Below are positions 24,273 through 33,251 of a DNA stretch of 50,716 bases, in pieces (positions within the stretch are counted from its first letter, which is position 1; each line of letters begins with the position of its first letter). A model generated the notes under the pieces. The model worked only from the letters and a program-made list of their open reading frames with translations. It did no database searches and had not been told where the DNA came from. The position numbers and the translations under genes are program-made. Source of the DNA: Opitutaceae bacterium (GTDB lineage Bacteria; Verrucomicrobiota; Verrucomicrobiia; Opitutales; Opitutaceae). Location: positions 1 through 50,716 of the forward strand of contig JANQKV010000066.1 in the NCBI GenBank assembly GCA_028280945.1, written 5' to 3'.

Positions 24273-25220
24273 ATGAATCTGACCGTCGCCATCTGCACCC
24301 GCAATCCCGACCCAGGTAGATTGCACCGTGTCCTGAATGGTTTGGGACGCCAGGATCTGTCCCCTTCGCATTGGCAGATCACCCTGATCGACAACGGTTC
24401 CAATCCACCGGTCGCATCCAAAAACCTGGGGATGACCGTCCAGGTGATCCGAGAGGAACAACCCGGATTGTTTCATGCCCGAATGGCTGCCATCCGCGCA
24501 TGTGAAACTCCTGTTTTGATATTCATCGACGACGATACGGTGCCTCACGAACGCTTCCTTTCGGCGTTGCAGGAGGCCTTTCAAAGGGACCGCGATCTGG
24601 TCTGCGCGGGTCCGAGGATAATCGCGGACTATGAGCAACCGCCTCCGGACTGGATCGGCGAATTTGAGTGGGCTCTGGCTTTGCGGGATTTGGGAGAAGA
24701 TGACCGGTTTTGGCACCTCGATTCCAGCGAAGGGGCATTGCCAAATTTCACACCGGTGGGTGCAGGCCTGGCCCTGCGTGTGGCCGCCTTGAACCCTTAC
24801 CTTGATCACGTGGCCCGGAATTCGAAGGAAATCCTGAAGCGATCCTGGAAAGGACAGGGTGCGGGCGGCAACGAAGACAAGGACATGGTATACACTCTCA
24901 TCCGAGCAGGTTCCAAAGTGGGTTATGTCGGGAGGGCTAAACTCGCCCATATCATTCCCTCCCATCGCTGCTCGGAGGAATATCTTCAAAAAATTCTCCC
25001 AGCCCTTGGTTTCCTGAGCGTCAGAACTCGGCATGCGCACGATCTGAGCTTTCTACCGCCCATCGCCCCCTGGACTTTGGTGCCTCGGATATGCAAAGCA
25101 TGGTGGAGTCTTCGTGCCTGGCGGCATCCCGCCCCCAACCTGCGTTTTCGCTATCGAGTGGGACTGTATCGAGGTTTGGCGGATAATTTCCGCGATCCGT
25201 TCAGGTATGCCGAAAACTGA
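24273..25220 (+). CDS. Glycosyltransferase family 2 (paralogue of the gene at 26054)
   Basis: A 315-residue GT-A enzyme. It begins NLTVAICTRNPDPGRLHRVLNGLGRQ and has LIFIDDDTVPHERFL with the DDD metal motif near residue 90. The middle segment FTPVGAGLALRV and the C-terminal KAWWSLRAW are shared in form with the product at 26054 (SPIGAGMALR, KAWWHFR), so the two are paralogues. It is separated from the methyltransferase by 44 nt, the largest gap in the locus. The sugar is unknown. Confidence 0.87.
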   Translation: MNLTVAICTRNPDPGRLHRVLNGLGRQDLSPSHWQITLIDNGSNPPVASKNLGMTVQVIREEQPGLFHARMAAIRACETPVLIFIDDDTVPHERFLSALQEAFQRDRDLVCAGPRIIADYEQPPPDWIGEFEWALALRDLGEDDRFWHLDSSEGALPNFTPVGAGLALRVAALNPYLDHVARNSKEILKRSWKGQGAGGNEDKDMVYTLIRAGSKVGYVGRAKLAHIIPSHRCSEEYLQKILPALGFLSVRTRHAHDLSFLPPIAPWTLVPRICKAWWSLRAWRHPAPNLRFRYRVGLYRGLADNFRDPFRYAEN

Positions 25221-25238
25221 GATGACCGCGCGCTGACG

Positions 25239-26057
25239 ATGCTTAAATCCCATCTGCAGTCTTTTTTTCGTTGGCTCAAACTGTGGGGCAAGACCTCTGA
25301 TCGGGCACAGGTCGAGCGGTTGCTACCGTTACTTGAACAACCGCATGGGGTGCCGGGGCAAATCACTTGGCGCGGAAATCCTCTCCATTATCTCGACGGA
25401 CCGTCGGTTTACTACCAACTCGCCGAAATCTACGTGGCCGGAGTGCATGACTTCGACCATTCCGAACACTCTACCCCGTGCCGTATCTTGGATGTGGGGG
25501 GCAACATTGGATTGGCCTCAATCAGACTGAGAGAACGATTCCCCGACGCTGACATAACGACATTCGAAGCTGATCCGACCTTGGCCAAGGTTCTTCAGAA
25601 AAACCTTCATGCCTTTGGTGACCGTGACACCAAGGTAATCGCCGCCGCCGCCTGGCGGGCGGATGGCAAAATCGGATTCAGGTCATCCGGTGGTGATGAT
25701 GGTTCAATCGATCATTCTTCGAGTGATCAGGTTGAGGCTGTCGATCTCGGCCGCTATCTCTACTCAACGGTCGACTACCTGAAGATCGACATCGAGGGGG
25801 CGGAGTTTGAAGTCCTGCCCCACTTGGCTTCGACCGGTGCCCTCCAACGGGTAAATCGTCTGGGTATCGAGATTCACCACTGGAATCTTCCAACCCCTCC
25901 ACGGTTCCACGAACTGTTTCAAATTCTGGTCGACGCGGGTTTCAACTACCGGATCCTTTCGTCCACCCTCAATCCTGCCGACATTTGGCGACACAAGGCG
26001 GAATGTAACAGCCAATTGTTCCTGGCTGCCTGGAAGGACGATCCTCATCCCTCATGA
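25239..26057 (+). CDS. FkbM family methyltransferase (second copy)
   Basis: A 272-residue methyltransferase. Seen: RILDVGGNIGLASIRLRERFPDA (SAM motif I), TTFEADPTLAKVLQKN, and VDYLKIDIEGAEFEVLPHL with the full FkbM DIEGAE motif, which the copy at 21513 lacks. A basic, helical N-terminal segment (residues 1-40) carries no clear signal. It is 18 nt after a GT2 gene and overlaps the next GT2 by 4 nt. A sugar O-methyl modification is the likely product. Confidence 0.88.
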   Translation: MLKSHLQSFFRWLKLWGKTSDRAQVERLLPLLEQPHGVPGQITWRGNPLHYLDGPSVYYQLAEIYVAGVHDFDHSEHSTPCRILDVGGNIGLASIRLRERFPDADITTFEADPTLAKVLQKNLHAFGDRDTKVIAAAAWRADGKIGFRSSGGDDGSIDHSSSDQVEAVDLGRYLYSTVDYLKIDIEGAEFEVLPHLASTGALQRVNRLGIEIHHWNLPTPPRFHELFQILVDAGFNYRILSSTLNPADIWRHKAECNSQLFLAAWKDDPHPS

Positions 26058-27046
26058 GCGCGAACCCCGCTGCTGATACAGAAACCGTAGCGAAACCGGC
26101 AGCGCCTGCTCCGTTGATTTCTGTTGTGGTACCGACCCACAATCCCAGCGCCGGTCTGTTGCAGGGGTTGGAAGATGCCCTGGTGCAGCAGTCACTACCG
26201 AATGACCAATGGGAACTGTGCATCGTGGATAATGCCAGCGATTCACCGGTCAGAATTGACCAAGGTAAATTCCGCGAGGCTGGGATTGCCAGCCGTTGCG
26301 TAAAAGAGCCGCGACCGGGATTGACCTTCGCCCGACTGGCCGGTTTTGCGAACACCACCGGCGAAATCATCGTCATGCTGGATGATGACAATCGGCCAAA
26401 ACCAGACTACCTCGAACAGACCGTAATTTTTGCGAAACAGCATCCGCAAATTGGAGCGTTCGGCGGCAAGTCTTTGCCACGTTTCTCGCGTCCCCCACCG
26501 GCGTGGTTTGAGGCAAGCGAAATTTCGTTGGGGTGCCGGGATCTGGGGGATGAGCTGCAGGTCTTCCAACCATCGCCGGACCACGCCATTGAGGCTTATC
26601 CCGAAATCTCGCCAATTGGTGCAGGCATGGCTCTCCGGCGAAAACCGGCCGAGGCATATGCCCGGACAATTTCGGACCGAAAGAACGACATCATCACTGA
26701 CCGGGTGGGCACCCAACTGGCATCCGGAGGAGATTGCGACATCGTGCTCACCACCCTGCGCCACGGCTGGGGAATCGCTTACGTGCCGCAGCTCGAGCTC
26801 GACCATTTGATTGCCGCCGGGCGCCTCGAGCTGCCCTATTTGAAACGGATGGCATTTGATTCCAATCGCTCCTGGGTGCAGGTGCTCGCGGCGCACGGGA
26901 TCCGCCCCTGGCCATCAATCGCCACATGGACGCTCCCTCTGCGCGAATTAAAAGCATGGTGGCACTTTCGCCCCAGCCAAGGGCCTCTGGCGACTCTGGC
27001 CTGGCACGGCGCCCGAGGGCGACTGAAGGGCCAAACTGAAATTTGA
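26054..27046 (+). CDS. Glycosyltransferase family 2 (paralogue of the gene at 24273)
   Basis: A 330-residue GT-A enzyme. The N-terminus has ISVVVPTHNPSAGLLQGLEDAL and IIVMLDDDNRPKPDYLE with the DDD motif near residue 112. Unlike its paralogue it includes RKNDIITDRVG before a GGDCDIVLTTLRHGWG segment. The ATG overlaps the stop of the FkbM gene. The order FkbM-GT2 occurs twice in this part of the locus. Confidence 0.88.
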   Translation: MSANPAADTETVAKPAAPAPLISVVVPTHNPSAGLLQGLEDALVQQSLPNDQWELCIVDNASDSPVRIDQGKFREAGIASRCVKEPRPGLTFARLAGFANTTGEIIVMLDDDNRPKPDYLEQTVIFAKQHPQIGAFGGKSLPRFSRPPPAWFEASEISLGCRDLGDELQVFQPSPDHAIEAYPEISPIGAGMALRRKPAEAYARTISDRKNDIITDRVGTQLASGGDCDIVLTTLRHGWGIAYVPQLELDHLIAAGRLELPYLKRMAFDSNRSWVQVLAAHGIRPWPSIATWTLPLRELKAWWHFRPSQGPLATLAWHGARGRLKGQTEI

Positions 27047-28053
27047 GCCGATCGAACCCAGTCAACCGCGACTCCAGTTGGGTCCGCAAGATGGGCTTGG
27101 GCAAACTGGCCTACCGATTCTACTTCAAGCCCCTGGGACGCCTCCGGACCATCCGACAGCAGGGGCTGGTTCGTTCTGCTCGGATAGCCTCGGGGGAGCA
27201 CCAAATGCGCAAGGCCGGCCGAGCGCTCCCCACCCTTCCGCAATCACAACTGCCTCCTCCCGAAGATGCGACGCGCGTCACGTTTCTGACCGGAGACGCC
27301 TACTGGTGGCAGACGGTATGGTGTGCCCAAACGCTGTTACACCATGCCGGTCAGCCTCTGGCTTTGGAAATCGTCGATGATGGGAGTCTGAAGTCCGCAC
27401 AGCAGGCGGAACTTGTGCGTCTGTTTCCCCAAGCCGAAATCGTGAGCAACCGCGCGGTGGAAGCTACCTTGCGAGAAACGCTCCCGGAAGTTGAACACCC
27501 TCACATTTGGCACTACCGCCGAGTTAAGCCCATTTTTCGAAAACTCTCCGACGTATTCGGACGCGACGATCGATGGCGGCTTCTGCTCGACTCCGACATG
27601 TTGTTCTTTGCCCGGCCGGAAGCCCTGCTGGAATGGCTAAATCGACCGACTCGTCCCGTTTACATGCTCGATGTCCATGACGCCTACGGATATACTCTCC
27701 CACTGATGGAACGCCTTACGGGCGGACCCAATCCCTCCAAGGTAAACATCGGGATTTTTGGCTTCAGCGGTGGCCGGGTGGATTGGTCCAAGGTCGAACG
27801 ATGGATCGAGGAACTCGTGTCAACGGAAGGTCTGCGCTACAACCTCACCCAAGCGCTTTCCGCCATGCTCATGGTAGGTTCTACATGCGAAGTCCTCCCG
27901 GCCGAAGACTACCTCCTGTTGCCGAACGCTGACCAGGCCCAGGCACCAAGCGGTCCTCTCCAACACTACGTCGCGGAGTCAAAGGAGTGGTATTTTCGTT
28001 ATGCTTGGAAGGAAGCGGCCCGCCTACTTTCGCAGGCACCCGCAAACGATTGA
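27043..28053 (+). CDS. Putative GT-A glycosyltransferase of unrecognised family
   Basis: A 336-residue protein starting at TTG 27043, whose bases overlap the previous stop (TTGA). After a basic N-terminal helix (residues 14-60) comes VTFLTGDAYWWQTVWCAQTLLHHAG, LALEIVDDGSL near 112, then RLLLDSDMLFFARPEAL with a D-x-D at 183-185, and VNIGIFGFSGGRVDWSKVE. The order resembles GT8-like retaining enzymes, but I cannot assign a family. No membrane segment is seen. Its place among glycosyltransferases, with couplings on both sides, supports a role in chain assembly. Confidence 0.68.
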   Translation: MSRSNPVNRDSSWVRKMGLGKLAYRFYFKPLGRLRTIRQQGLVRSARIASGEHQMRKAGRALPTLPQSQLPPPEDATRVTFLTGDAYWWQTVWCAQTLLHHAGQPLALEIVDDGSLKSAQQAELVRLFPQAEIVSNRAVEATLRETLPEVEHPHIWHYRRVKPIFRKLSDVFGRDDRWRLLLDSDMLFFARPEALLEWLNRPTRPVYMLDVHDAYGYTLPLMERLTGGPNPSKVNIGIFGFSGGRVDWSKVERWIEELVSTEGLRYNLTQALSAMLMVGSTCEVLPAEDYLLLPNADQAQAPSGPLQHYVAESKEWYFRYAWKEAARLLSQAPAND

Positions 28054-28054
28054 G

Positions 28055-29068
28055 ATGAGCCGAATCTCCGTCATCATTCCCTACTTCAACCGATATAAGA
28101 CGCTGCCGGATACCCTGGACAGTATAGACGCCGCCAGGGGAGAGCACGACGTGGAAGTCATTCTGGTCGACGACGGGTCCTGTCCGCCGGCCGAAACCCA
28201 ACTTAAACCGCAAGAATTGGATCGGGTGACCAAACTGGTCACCCAGGCAAATCAAGGATTGTTGTTTGCCCGTCTGGCCGGTTTACCCGAAGCGACTGGA
28301 GAGTTCGTGCTGTTTCTGGACTCCGACGATTTGATCGGACCGGGAAAGTTTCGAGACCAGATTGCCCGGCAGGAGGAAGAAGGCGCCGACGTGAGTTATT
28401 CAGACCATGCCGAAGTCGACCTGACTCTCCCGCCGATTGAACGCGTTCCTCTCAACGTCCACAATTCAACCGACACCTCAGATGTGCTTGAGCTGATGTT
28501 GCGGGTGCAGCCAGTCCCACACTCCCCGGTTTTTCGCAACGCATTTCTCCAGTCGGCCTTGGCGTCGCCGATTGTCCCCGCCTTGCCGGCTTACAATCCG
28601 GTCGCTGAGGTTTGGTTTTATCACAACTGCGCCCTGCAATCCGGATCAGCGATCAAGATTCCGGGCATTCACAGCTTGGTTGGACGGCACGAGGGACCAC
28701 GCATCACCCAGAATTGGGAACGGATGGGATTCGCCGCGACGGCCATCGCAGAGGCCTTTGTTGAAAACTGCCCTTCAGGAAAAGCCGTGGAAAAGGCGCG
28801 ACAAATAATCGCGCACAAGGCGTTCGCTGCCTGGCTTCGATCGCCAACCGGTTATTCGAAGTCCTACCAAAACAGGCTGCTGCAGTTATGGCGAACGGCC
28901 CCCGATCCGCGGAACGCAGCCCGGGGCGGACGGAAATTTGAACTACTGTCACGCCTGCTGGGACCGTTGCAGGCCGGTCGTTTGCATCGCACATTTTGGG
29001 GGCAACGTTATTCCCATTGTCGCACGATCACCGACGAGGAGCTGCTCATCCTGGAGAGAAATGCCTGA
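28055..29068 (+). CDS. Glycosyltransferase family 2
   Basis: A 337-residue GT-A enzyme. It begins MSRISVIIPYFNRYKTLPDTL, with VILVDDGSCPP near residue 45 and FVLFLDSDDLIGPGKF near 88. The ATG at 28055 is one base after the previous stop; an in-frame upstream ATG at 28001 would lie inside the neighbour. The C-terminal region is rich in Arg and Trp with no membrane anchor. It overlaps the next gene by 8 nt. Confidence 0.88.
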   Translation: MSRISVIIPYFNRYKTLPDTLDSIDAARGEHDVEVILVDDGSCPPAETQLKPQELDRVTKLVTQANQGLLFARLAGLPEATGEFVLFLDSDDLIGPGKFRDQIARQEEEGADVSYSDHAEVDLTLPPIERVPLNVHNSTDTSDVLELMLRVQPVPHSPVFRNAFLQSALASPIVPALPAYNPVAEVWFYHNCALQSGSAIKIPGIHSLVGRHEGPRITQNWERMGFAATAIAEAFVENCPSGKAVEKARQIIAHKAFAAWLRSPTGYSKSYQNRLLQLWRTAPDPRNAARGGRKFELLSRLLGPLQAGRLHRTFWGQRYSHCRTITDEELLILERNA

Positions 29069-30020
29069 CTCAACCACACCGCTCGTCAGCGTCCTTATTC
29101 CTTGTCACAATGCCGCATCATGGGTGGGTGACACCATCGCTTCGGTGCAGGCCCAGGATCATCCCCATCTGGAAATAATCGTGGTGGATGACGGCTCGAG
29201 CGACGATTCGCTCAACGTGCTGAGGAGTCTGCCCCAATCACGCCTCACCGTCCTCTCCCAACCGGCATCAGGCGCCTCCGCTGCGCGCAACCGGGCCTGG
29301 CAGGCGTCCCACGGATCGTTCCTGCAGTTTCTGGACGCCGATGACCTGTTGCATCCTCAAAAAATCTCCGCGCAGTTGTCCCGCCTGCAACAAGAGCCCG
29401 TTGGCCGAATGGCCAGCGGAGATTGGGCAGACTTCCGAGACGATCCAGCCAACGCCAGGTTTCAATCCCGTCCCCTCGGACATGATGCCGATCCGGTGGA
29501 TTGGCTGGTGGAAGCGTTCGAGATCGGCGATATGATGCACCCTGGCGCCTGGCTAACACCCCGAGGAGTTGCCGATGCCGCCGGGCCATGGGATGAAACG
29601 CTCTCGTTGGATGACGACGGAGAGTTTTTCGGTCGGGTGATGCTGCAGTCCTCCGGTATATGCCACTGTCCCGACGCCCGGACTTTATACCGTCGGCACT
29701 CCTCCGGAAGTCTCAGTCAGGCAAAATCTCCCGGAGCATGGAGATCCGGATTTCAGGTGTGCCAAAATCTGACGCAATACGTCTTGCAGCGGGAGGACAG
29801 CCCACGAACGAGGCATGCGTGTGCGCTCCGGCATCTGCGTTTCGCCTTTCAAGCCTGGCCTTATGATCGGAAGCATGCCCGAGCGAGCGAACAGGCGGCC
29901 AGCAAACTGGACCCATCTGCGCGGATGCCCGCCGCCGGCCCCCGGTTCAATTCCCTGCGCCGCTGGCTTGGCTGGAAAATAGCCCGCACCCTGCAGGCCC
30001 GACTCACCTCCGCCCCCTGA
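29061..30020 (+). CDS. Glycosyltransferase family 2
   Basis: A 319-residue GT-A enzyme with LVSVLIPCHNAASWVGDTIASVQAQ, IIVVDDGSSDDS near residue 39 and FLQFLDADDLLHPQKI near 90. A downstream DDDGEFFGRVML resembles the ED/DD acceptor-base region. The ATG at 29061 has a good ribosome-binding site (GGAGAG, 6 nt upstream) and overlaps the previous gene by 8 nt. It is related to the enzyme at 28055 in layout but differs throughout. The sugar is unknown. Confidence 0.88.
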   Translation: MPDSTTPLVSVLIPCHNAASWVGDTIASVQAQDHPHLEIIVVDDGSSDDSLNVLRSLPQSRLTVLSQPASGASAARNRAWQASHGSFLQFLDADDLLHPQKISAQLSRLQQEPVGRMASGDWADFRDDPANARFQSRPLGHDADPVDWLVEAFEIGDMMHPGAWLTPRGVADAAGPWDETLSLDDDGEFFGRVMLQSSGICHCPDARTLYRRHSSGSLSQAKSPGAWRSGFQVCQNLTQYVLQREDSPRTRHACALRHLRFAFQAWPYDRKHARASEQAASKLDPSARMPAAGPRFNSLRRWLGWKIARTLQARLTSAP

Positions 30021-30023
30021 GGC

Positions 30024-31235
30024 ATGGCGCGCGTCTCCATCTATACCGCCCGACATCTGTGCACCGCCCCGCGTCCGCAGAAGGAGGCTGATGCTTTGAC
30101 AGCCGCAGGCCATGCGGTGGCCGTTCACGGCATTGCCTTTGATCGCGAAATGGCTCGCCGTGACGCAGAGATAACCCAAGGGAAAGCATGGCGCTGGGAG
30201 CCGGTAATGGACCATACCACTGGAGGATCAGGTCCCGGTTGGTTTGGCGCCCGCATCAGGCATCGCATCGCCAAGATGATCTACCGAGCCACCGGCCGCA
30301 TTACTTCCGACGTGTGGGGCTATAACAACCGTGAGTTGCGTCAGCATGCTCTGGAGCATGCGACTGACCTGACAATTGTTCATGCGGAAGGGGGACTGTG
30401 GTTCGGGCGTGAGCTGATGTTGCGCGGACGAAGGGTCGGCGTTGATTTTGAGGACTGGTTTTCGCAGGACCTCACCCCTGATCAACGACGAGGACGTCCG
30501 GTGGCGGAGCTGGAGCAATTGGAGCAGCATTATTGCCGAAAGACAAAATACTGTCTCACCACTTCCCGCGCATTGGCCCAAGCGATGGCATCGCGCGGTG
30601 GAGGACCTGCTCCTGCCGTCATCTACAACTCCTTCCTCGACGAACCTCAATTGCCTCCTCCCCGTCCCGTCAATGGGCCCGTGAAACTGCACTGGTTTTC
30701 TTTGGTGGTAGGACCACATCGAGGCCTCGAAGAGCTTTTCGACACCCTTCGTCTGATTCAGGGTGAGTGGACCCTGAGCCTCCGTGGCCGGGTCGAGCCC
30801 GCATATCGAGACCACCTGCTCGCCAGACTGGATGAAACCAAGCGATCCCGGGTAAGCTTTCTGCCGCTGGTGCCCTCGGCTGACCTAGCCCGGGCACTTA
30901 TGGATTTTGATGTCGGGCTTTCCCTTGAGAGGAGCGAAATCCCCAGCCGCAATCTAACCATAACCAACAAGTTTTTTCACTACCTGCAATCCGGGTTAGC
31001 CATCGTCGCCAGCGATACCGCCGGCAATCGGGAGGGTCTTGGGAATGCACCCTCCGCCGGATGCATCTTTCCCCCCGGCCGGTTACATGAGGCCCTTGCT
31101 CGTGTCGTGGAACACCCGGACCAGACATACCGGGCAAAGCAAGCGGCGCGTGAGCAATTCCGGGGGCGTTTCGCTCACGATCATCAAGCCGGCCGCTACG
31201 CCGAACTCGTGGATGAGGTGCTTTCCACCAGGTAG
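30024..31235 (+). CDS. Glycosyltransferase, GT-B fold (GT4-like)
   Basis: A 403-residue protein. The N-terminus [30 protein letters not shown] is a typical GT4 acceptor domain entry. The C-terminal half contains [21 protein letters not shown] and [24 protein letters not shown]; the NK-x-F-x-Y-x-x-x-G motif is the donor region of a GT4 subgroup that lacks the standard EX7E. It is cytoplasmic with no membrane segment. It is 3 nt after the preceding gene and 11 nt before the next. Confidence 0.78.
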   Translation: MARVSIYTARHLCTAPRPQKEADALTAAGHAVAVHGIAFDREMARRDAEITQGKAWRWEPVMDHTTGGSGPGWFGARIRHRIAKMIYRATGRITSDVWGYNNRELRQHALEHATDLTIVHAEGGLWFGRELMLRGRRVGVDFEDWFSQDLTPDQRRGRPVAELEQLEQHYCRKTKYCLTTSRALAQAMASRGGGPAPAVIYNSFLDEPQLPPPRPVNGPVKLHWFSLVVGPHRGLEELFDTLRLIQGEWTLSLRGRVEPAYRDHLLARLDETKRSRVSFLPLVPSADLARALMDFDVGLSLERSEIPSRNLTITNKFFHYLQSGLAIVASDTAGNREGLGNAPSAGCIFPPGRLHEALARVVEHPDQTYRAKQAAREQFRGRFAHDHQAGRYAELVDEVLSTR

Positions 31236-31246
31236 TCATTTATCTC

Positions 31247-32293
31247 ATGCGCATATTGCTGACCGCTGACCCTGAGCTTCCCGTGCCCCCGGGTGACTAC
31301 GGCGGGATTGAAAGACTCGTAGCCATGTGGGTCGAAGAACTGCGCAAAATGGGACACCAGGTGGGACTGTGCGCTCACCGCGACTCGACGGCTGAAGTGG
31401 ATTTTTTCGCAGCATGGCCGGGGCGGGCTTCACAAGATGGTCCTTCAACCTGGCAAAACACTTGGGCTTTGCATCGCGCAGCCAAGAGTTTCCGGGCCGA
31501 TGTGGTTCACAGTTCCAGTCGACTGATTTACACCCTTCCCCTGCTGCTGCGTCGACTGCCCACGGTCATGACCTATCACCGATGGCCCGGAATCAGGCAA
31601 ATTCGATGGGCGGCCCGAATCGGAGGCAACCATCTGCGATTCACCGGGGTGAGCAGCTTCATTGCGTCGGTCGGAGGAAAAGGAGGAGGCCGGTGGGACG
31701 TCGTGCCCAACTGCATCAATCTCCCCGCCTACCGGCACCATGCCACCGTGGCAACGGATGCTCCGTTGGTGTTCTTGAGTCGAATCGAACGGGTAAAGGG
31801 GGTAACGCAGGCCATCAGCATCGCCCGTGCGGCCGGACGGTCCCTGGTGATCGCGGGCAACCACTCTGCCGATGCCAACGCCCGTGCCTATTGGGAAAAT
31901 GAAGTGCGGCCCCTGATCGACGATCAATCGGTTCGCTACGTCGGCACCGTCAACGATGTCGAGAAGAACGAGCTTTTGGGCAATGCCGCAGGCATGTTGC
32001 TGCCGGTGCAATGGGACGAACCCTTTGGCATGGTGGCTGCCGAAGCCTTGGCCTGCGGCACTCCGGTCATTGCCACGCCGCGAGGCGGGCTCCGTGAAAT
32101 CGTGCAGGACGGGGTGAACGGCTTTCTTTGTGCCGACCACGAATGCGCCGTGAAGGCCATTGGAAGACTGACCGCGATCGATCGCGATGCTTGCCGAAAA
32201 TCGGCTGAGCAAAACTACTCTCCCCGCAGTGCGGCCAACCGGTTTCTCGCGGTCTATCAAAGGGCGATTTCTCCATCCCAAAATGGACACTGA
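31247..32293 (+). CDS. Glycosyltransferase family 4
   Basis: A 348-residue GT-B enzyme. The N-terminal [27 protein letters not shown] is diagnostic of a GT4 subgroup that has PxxYGGxE near its start. The donor site reads [28 protein letters not shown], an EX7E motif. [23 protein letters not shown] begins the second domain. The gene overlaps the next by 11 nt. It probably transfers a hexose to the growing lipid-linked chain. Confidence 0.9.
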   Translation: MRILLTADPELPVPPGDYGGIERLVAMWVEELRKMGHQVGLCAHRDSTAEVDFFAAWPGRASQDGPSTWQNTWALHRAAKSFRADVVHSSSRLIYTLPLLLRRLPTVMTYHRWPGIRQIRWAARIGGNHLRFTGVSSFIASVGGKGGGRWDVVPNCINLPAYRHHATVATDAPLVFLSRIERVKGVTQAISIARAAGRSLVIAGNHSADANARAYWENEVRPLIDDQSVRYVGTVNDVEKNELLGNAAGMLLPVQWDEPFGMVAAEALACGTPVIATPRGGLREIVQDGVNGFLCADHECAVKAIGRLTAIDRDACRKSAEQNYSPRSAANRFLAVYQRAISPSQNGH

Positions 32294-33251
32294 CTACACG
32301 TTGCAGATCAATCTCAGCCCGGGTGATGTGCGCTACGCGGAACTCACGGTCCCCGCCTTGATCAGGGCACACCCGGATGCCTCCGAGCGTCTGCTCGTGG
32401 TCGATGTTTGCAAACCCCAGCGCACAGGAATAGTCGATCCCGAGAAGCGTTTCCCGGAGCCCGCCTACTCCCAACGGGTGGCACGGATTCGTGAAATCGC
32501 CTCCAACCTGCTGGCCGCAGGCATGGTTGATCGGGTGGAACTACTGGAACCCGAATTTTCGCTTCGCCGTCGACTCAGCGAAAAATACCTAGCCAACGTG
32601 GTGCAGGAAACCCACGACTACGGTGGCTGTGCCCTTATGGCTTATCTCGCGGCCTTTGAACTCTGCAACACCCCATGGCTGCTGCACTTTGATGCCGATA
32701 TGCTCATCCATCGGTCCACGGATCATTCATGGGTGTCCGAAGCTTCGCGGGAGGTGGCCCAAAACCCCGACCTCATCGCGGCCTCTCCGCTCTCCAGCCC
32801 TCCGTTAGCCGAGGCACAATCCCTTCCCAGTCAAGGAGAGAAGCTTGCCCATCGCCCCCACCCGGCCGGATGGCTTAGCCACTGGTTCAGCACCCGGTGC
32901 TACCTGTTCCAAATGGAGAAGCTCAAGCAACAACTTCCGCTTTTGCAGGGACGCATCCTTTGGGAAACTCGTTTCGCCAAATGGCTACGCCGAGGTTACC
33001 CTCGGTCCCCGGAAATCATGCTTTTCCGGCGCATGCAATCGGCGGGAAAATTTCGGCTTACGCTGCACGACCAACACACTTGGCTTCTGCACCCGATCGA
33101 CAAAAGCGACCGCTTTGTCCGTTTTTTACCAGACATGCTAAGTTCAGTCGAAAACGGCCACTACCCAGCCGCACAGGCAGGGCACCAGGACATAGCCATG
33201 TCAGCTTGGGAGGAATTCTTGGCGGAGGACTCGGCAAACAGACTGAACTAA
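32283..33251 (+). CDS. Putative GT-A glycosyltransferase of unrecognised family
   Basis: A 322-residue soluble protein. The ATG at 32283 is chosen because it overlaps the previous stop; a longer frame begins inside the neighbour. The N-terminus [26 protein letters not shown] looks like a GT-A first strand, and [13 protein letters not shown] holds a D-x-D at 137-139. [21 protein letters not shown] precedes it. A basic C-terminal half ends [12 protein letters not shown] cannot place it in a numbered family, and it is not closely similar to the enzyme at 27043. Confidence 0.65.
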   Translation: MDTDYTLQINLSPGDVRYAELTVPALIRAHPDASERLLVVDVCKPQRTGIVDPEKRFPEPAYSQRVARIREIASNLLAAGMVDRVELLEPEFSLRRRLSEKYLANVVQETHDYGGCALMAYLAAFELCNTPWLLHFDADMLIHRSTDHSWVSEASREVAQNPDLIAASPLSSPPLAEAQSLPSQGEKLAHRPHPAGWLSHWFSTRCYLFQMEKLKQQLPLLQGRILWETRFAKWLRRGYPRSPEIMLFRRMQSAGKFRLTLHDQHTWLLHPIDKSDRFVRFLPDMLSSVENGHYPAAQAGHQDIAMSAWEEFLAEDSANRLN

